This document shows, piece after piece, positions 61,380-64,000 of a DNA stretch of 64,000 nucleotides. Both the position numbers and the translations under genes were made by a program. This DNA comes from Tieghemostelium lacteum (Eukaryota > Evosea > Eumycetozoa > Dictyosteliales > Raperosteliaceae). Under the pieces are notes generated by a model, which saw only the letters and a list, made by a program, of their open reading frames with translations, was not told the DNA's origin and did not search any database. The DNA is taken from positions 744,001 to 808,000 of the forward strand of contig LODT01000039.1 in NCBI GenBank assembly GCA_001606155.1. Direction: 5' to 3'. Each line of letters begins with the position of its first letter. Position 1 is the first letter of the stretch.

Positions 61380-64000
61380 GTAAGTAACTTCAAAAACTTT
61401 TTGGAATTAAAAAAAAAAAATTAAATCATATTCTAATAATTTATAAATTTATCTATAAATAGTGGTTCAAAATGAAATTGAATTAGAAAAACTCTCAACA
61501 CCTAAAGAGAAAAAAGTTATAAAAGGTTGGGAGAATAAAAAATCACCAGAAGAACATACCAATATAATTAGTAAAATTACATTTGGATGGGCAGATTCAT
61601 TTGTTTGGTTCTGTTATAGAAATGTATTGGAACTGAATCATATTTGGAATCTAGCCACTTATGATAGAGCAGCATCACTACAAGCTAGAATTGGAAAAGC
61701 ATGGGAAGAGCAAATGAAACAACCTCACCCATCTTATATGAAAGCTGCAATAAAAACATTTGGACCTTTTTTTATGATTTCATGGATATTCTATGCAATC
61801 TATGCAGCATCTCTATTTGTAGGTCCTGAATTGTTAGGTAGAATGGTAAAGTTTGTTATTAATGCACGTTTACCTGATGGTACACCTGGAAAGATTGATC
61901 AGGATCCGAATATGGGTTACTATTATGCTGTAGCAATGTTTGGATCTGCAATGATTGGGTCCTTTTGTTTGTATCAGAGTAATATGATATCAGCTAGAAC
62001 TGGTGACTATTTAAGATCCATTATAGTTTGTGATGTTTATAGGAAATCTTTGAAATTGAGTAATAGCTCAAGATCAAAGACATCACCTGGTAACATTGTC
62101 AATATTATGTCTAACGATGCACAGAGATTTATAGAGGTCTTTAGCCTAGTGAATAACGGTATATTTTCAATTCCACAAATTGTGGTATCTTTGGTACTGT
62201 TAGATAGGGCTATAGGTTGGAGACCCACTTTGGCTGGGTTTGGTCTGATGGTTATTGCTATACCTTTCAATGGTATAGCTGCAAAGAAACTCACAGAGAT
62301 TCGTAGAGAGATGGTTAAGTTCACTGATCTTCGTATTAAAGTTACCAATGAGATTCTTCAGTCTATAAAGATTATTAAACTCTATGCTTGGGAAGACAGT
62401 TTTGCACAGAGAGTTACTAAACAGAGACAAGTTGAAGTTAAAGAGTTATTTAGATTTGCATACTATAGAGCAATGTTAATTGTCTTGGTTGCTGCTATTC
62501 CAACTGCTGTCAGTGTTTTGGTATTTTCAACTTATTATGCATATACTGGTGACTTGGATGCTGGATCTATTTTCTCTGCTTTGACTTATTTGAATATTCT
62601 TCGTTTGCCATTGGGTTTCTTGCCTATTATCATTGCATTGATGGCTCAGATGAAAGTTGCTGCTAATCGTGTAACTGAATTCTTAATGTTACCTGAGATT
62701 AAAGAACCTACTTATAGTGAAGATTACCATTTGAAACCTAATGGTGTTTTTATAAAGAATGCTACCTTTACATGGAATGCTGAAAAGGAGAAGGAAAGAC
62801 AAGATAAAGATTTGGCAAAGAAGGAGGGTGAAGAGAAGGAGAAAGAGATTTTCAGATTGAGGGACATCAATTTTGAATGTACTGGTCCTTCATTGACTAT
62901 GGTTGTAGGTTCTGTAGGTTCAGGTAAATCAAGTATTGTTCAATCTATTCTAGGTGAGATGGATCTTTTAGAAGGAATGAGTGAGTTTAAAGGTCAGATT
63001 GCATATGTTCCTCAACAAGCTTGGATTATTAATGCATCTCTTCGTGACAATATTCTCTATGGTAAACCAATGGATGAAGAAAAATACCATCATGTTTTAC
63101 ATGTTTGTGCTCTGGAGAGAGATCTTGAACTGTTCCCTCAAGGTGACTTGGTAGAGATTGGTGAGAGAGGTGTTAATTTATCTGGTGGTCAAAAACAAAG
63201 AGTTTCCATCGCAAGAGCTGTCTATAATGATGCTGATGTATATATCCTTGATGATCCACTTTCTGCTGTTGATGCTCATGTTGGTAAACATATCTTCCAT
63301 AAATGTATTGTCGGTCAGTTAAAGAGTAAAACTGTAATTTTAGTTGCAAATCAATTGAATTACGTTCCCTATGCTCAACAGGTTATTGTAATGAAAGATG
63401 GTCAGATCTCTGAACGTGGTACCTATAAACAATTACTAGAAGACAAACAAGAGTTCTCCAAATTACTCGTTGATTACGGTATGGAAAGACACGATGACCA
63501 AGAAGCAGACTCTGAAGAAATTGTCATCTCCGAGAAGACTCAAGTCAAGGAGAAACCAAAATTAGTCAATCAAGATGGTAAATTAATTCAGAAAGAGGAG
63601 AGAGAAACAGGGTCGGTAGGATTAAATATCTATATGAGCTACTTTAAAGCTGGTGGTGGTATATTCTTTTCACTATGTTTTGCAATGTTCCTTCTTGATA
63701 CAGGGTCTAGAACATTTACAGATTGGTGGCTTTCACATTGGTCAAATTCAGTTCAGTATGGCGAAGGTGGGTCTAATCTCACCAGTGACCAGTACTTGTA
63801 TATTTATATTGGCATAGGTATGGGATCTGTAATTATCAGTGGTGTTAGAAATTTCATGTACTTTGGTTGGGCTGTGCATGCATCCAAAACAATACACGAG
63901 AAACTCTTTTCGGCTCTACTTCGTGCTCCTATGTGGTTCTTTGATACCACTCCATTAGGTCGTATAATCAATCGTTTCACTAGGGATCAAGATGGTGTTG
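61379..64000 (+). CDS. ABCC-family (MRP-type) ABC transporter, 3' end beyond window
   Basis: About 846 residues are visible before the right edge. The coding exon starts at 61463 after a GTAAGT...AATAG intron (61380-61462). Splicing joins the A at 61379 to TG, creating the ATG of [18 protein letters not shown]; no ATG lies upstream in range. The first membrane domain (from [14 protein letters not shown]) has about six helices, with [23 protein letters not shown] and the coupling helix [14 protein letters not shown]1 carries Walker [10 protein letters not shown], signature LSGGQKQR and Walker [14 protein letters not shown]. The residue after Walker B is Asp rather than Glu, and the H-loop reads LVANQ rather than THQ, as expected for the degenerate site of ABCC NBD1. 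The second membrane domain begins at about 63620 and is cut off. Substrates are probably organic anion or glutathione conjugates. Confidence 0.9.

Noticed and set aside
1-64000. tRNA, rRNA genes and CRISPR arrays
   Set aside because: No TpsiC-like GGTTCRANYCC box with a matching A box, no rRNA-like sequence and no spaced direct repeats were found by eye on either strand.

Overview
The window reads as nuclear DNA of a dictyostelid social amoeba. Intergenic DNA is extremely AT-rich. Introns are short (about 50-130 nt), AT-rich and bounded by GTAWGT/AG. Coding regions carry poly-Asn and poly-Gln tracts, genes are densely packed, and many genes are dictyostelid in character (long-tailed myosin I, membrane-associated HD phosphodiesterase, GPI-anchored Cys-rich proteins). 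The species cannot be fixed from sequence alone. Exon boundaries below were built by hand from splice sites and reading phase. Starts were set to ATG, because several long frames only extend upstream through TTG.

Layout. 1-2293 (-): partial gene of a large helical-repeat/F-box-like family. 2456-7532 (-): BRCT-WGR-PARP-nucleotidyltransferase-ankyrin fusion. 8042-8556 (+): Rpp20/Pop7. 9314-11738 (+): membrane HD-type cyclic nucleotide phosphodiesterase. 12885-14776 (+): multi-pass membrane protein. 15334-18913 (+): myosin IB. 19353-19979 (+): secreted Cys-rich protein. 20032-21774 (-): tail-anchored STAND/NB-ARC-like protein. 21842-25215 (-): second F-box-like family member. 25360-30393 (-): GBF1-type Sec7 ARF-GEF. 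30623-31565 (-): atypical dual-specificity phosphatase lacking its catalytic arginine. 31695-34096: two small GPI-anchor-type proteins flanking a Ser/Thr-rich secreted protein. 34495-36753 (-): CAF-1 large subunit. 36898-37644 (-): Nudix hydrolase. 37985-39244 (-): NDUFAF5. 39361-40027 (-): Mediator subunit 20. 40323-50088 (+): tandem array of three F-box-like family genes, the middle one carrying a frameshift. 50189-54067 (-): type I surface protein. 54932-56488 (+): Harbinger/IS5-type transposase-like gene with a long extra C-terminus. 56687-60523 (+): diverged F-box-like relative. 61379-64000 (+): ABCC transporter running off the right edge, whose start codon appears to be made by splicing.

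Housekeeping genes (RNase P/MRP, ARF-GEF, CAF-1, Mediator, complex I assembly) are interleaved with lineage-specific accessory genes. The most striking accessory signal is the roughly 1,000-1,200-residue F-box-like family, present as six copies in 64 kb. It includes a fresh tandem array with patchy divergence and one copy immediately upstream of a tail-anchored NB-ARC-like protein. The other strong candidate is the PARP-nucleotidyltransferase-ankyrin fusion, whose catalytic residues all appear intact.
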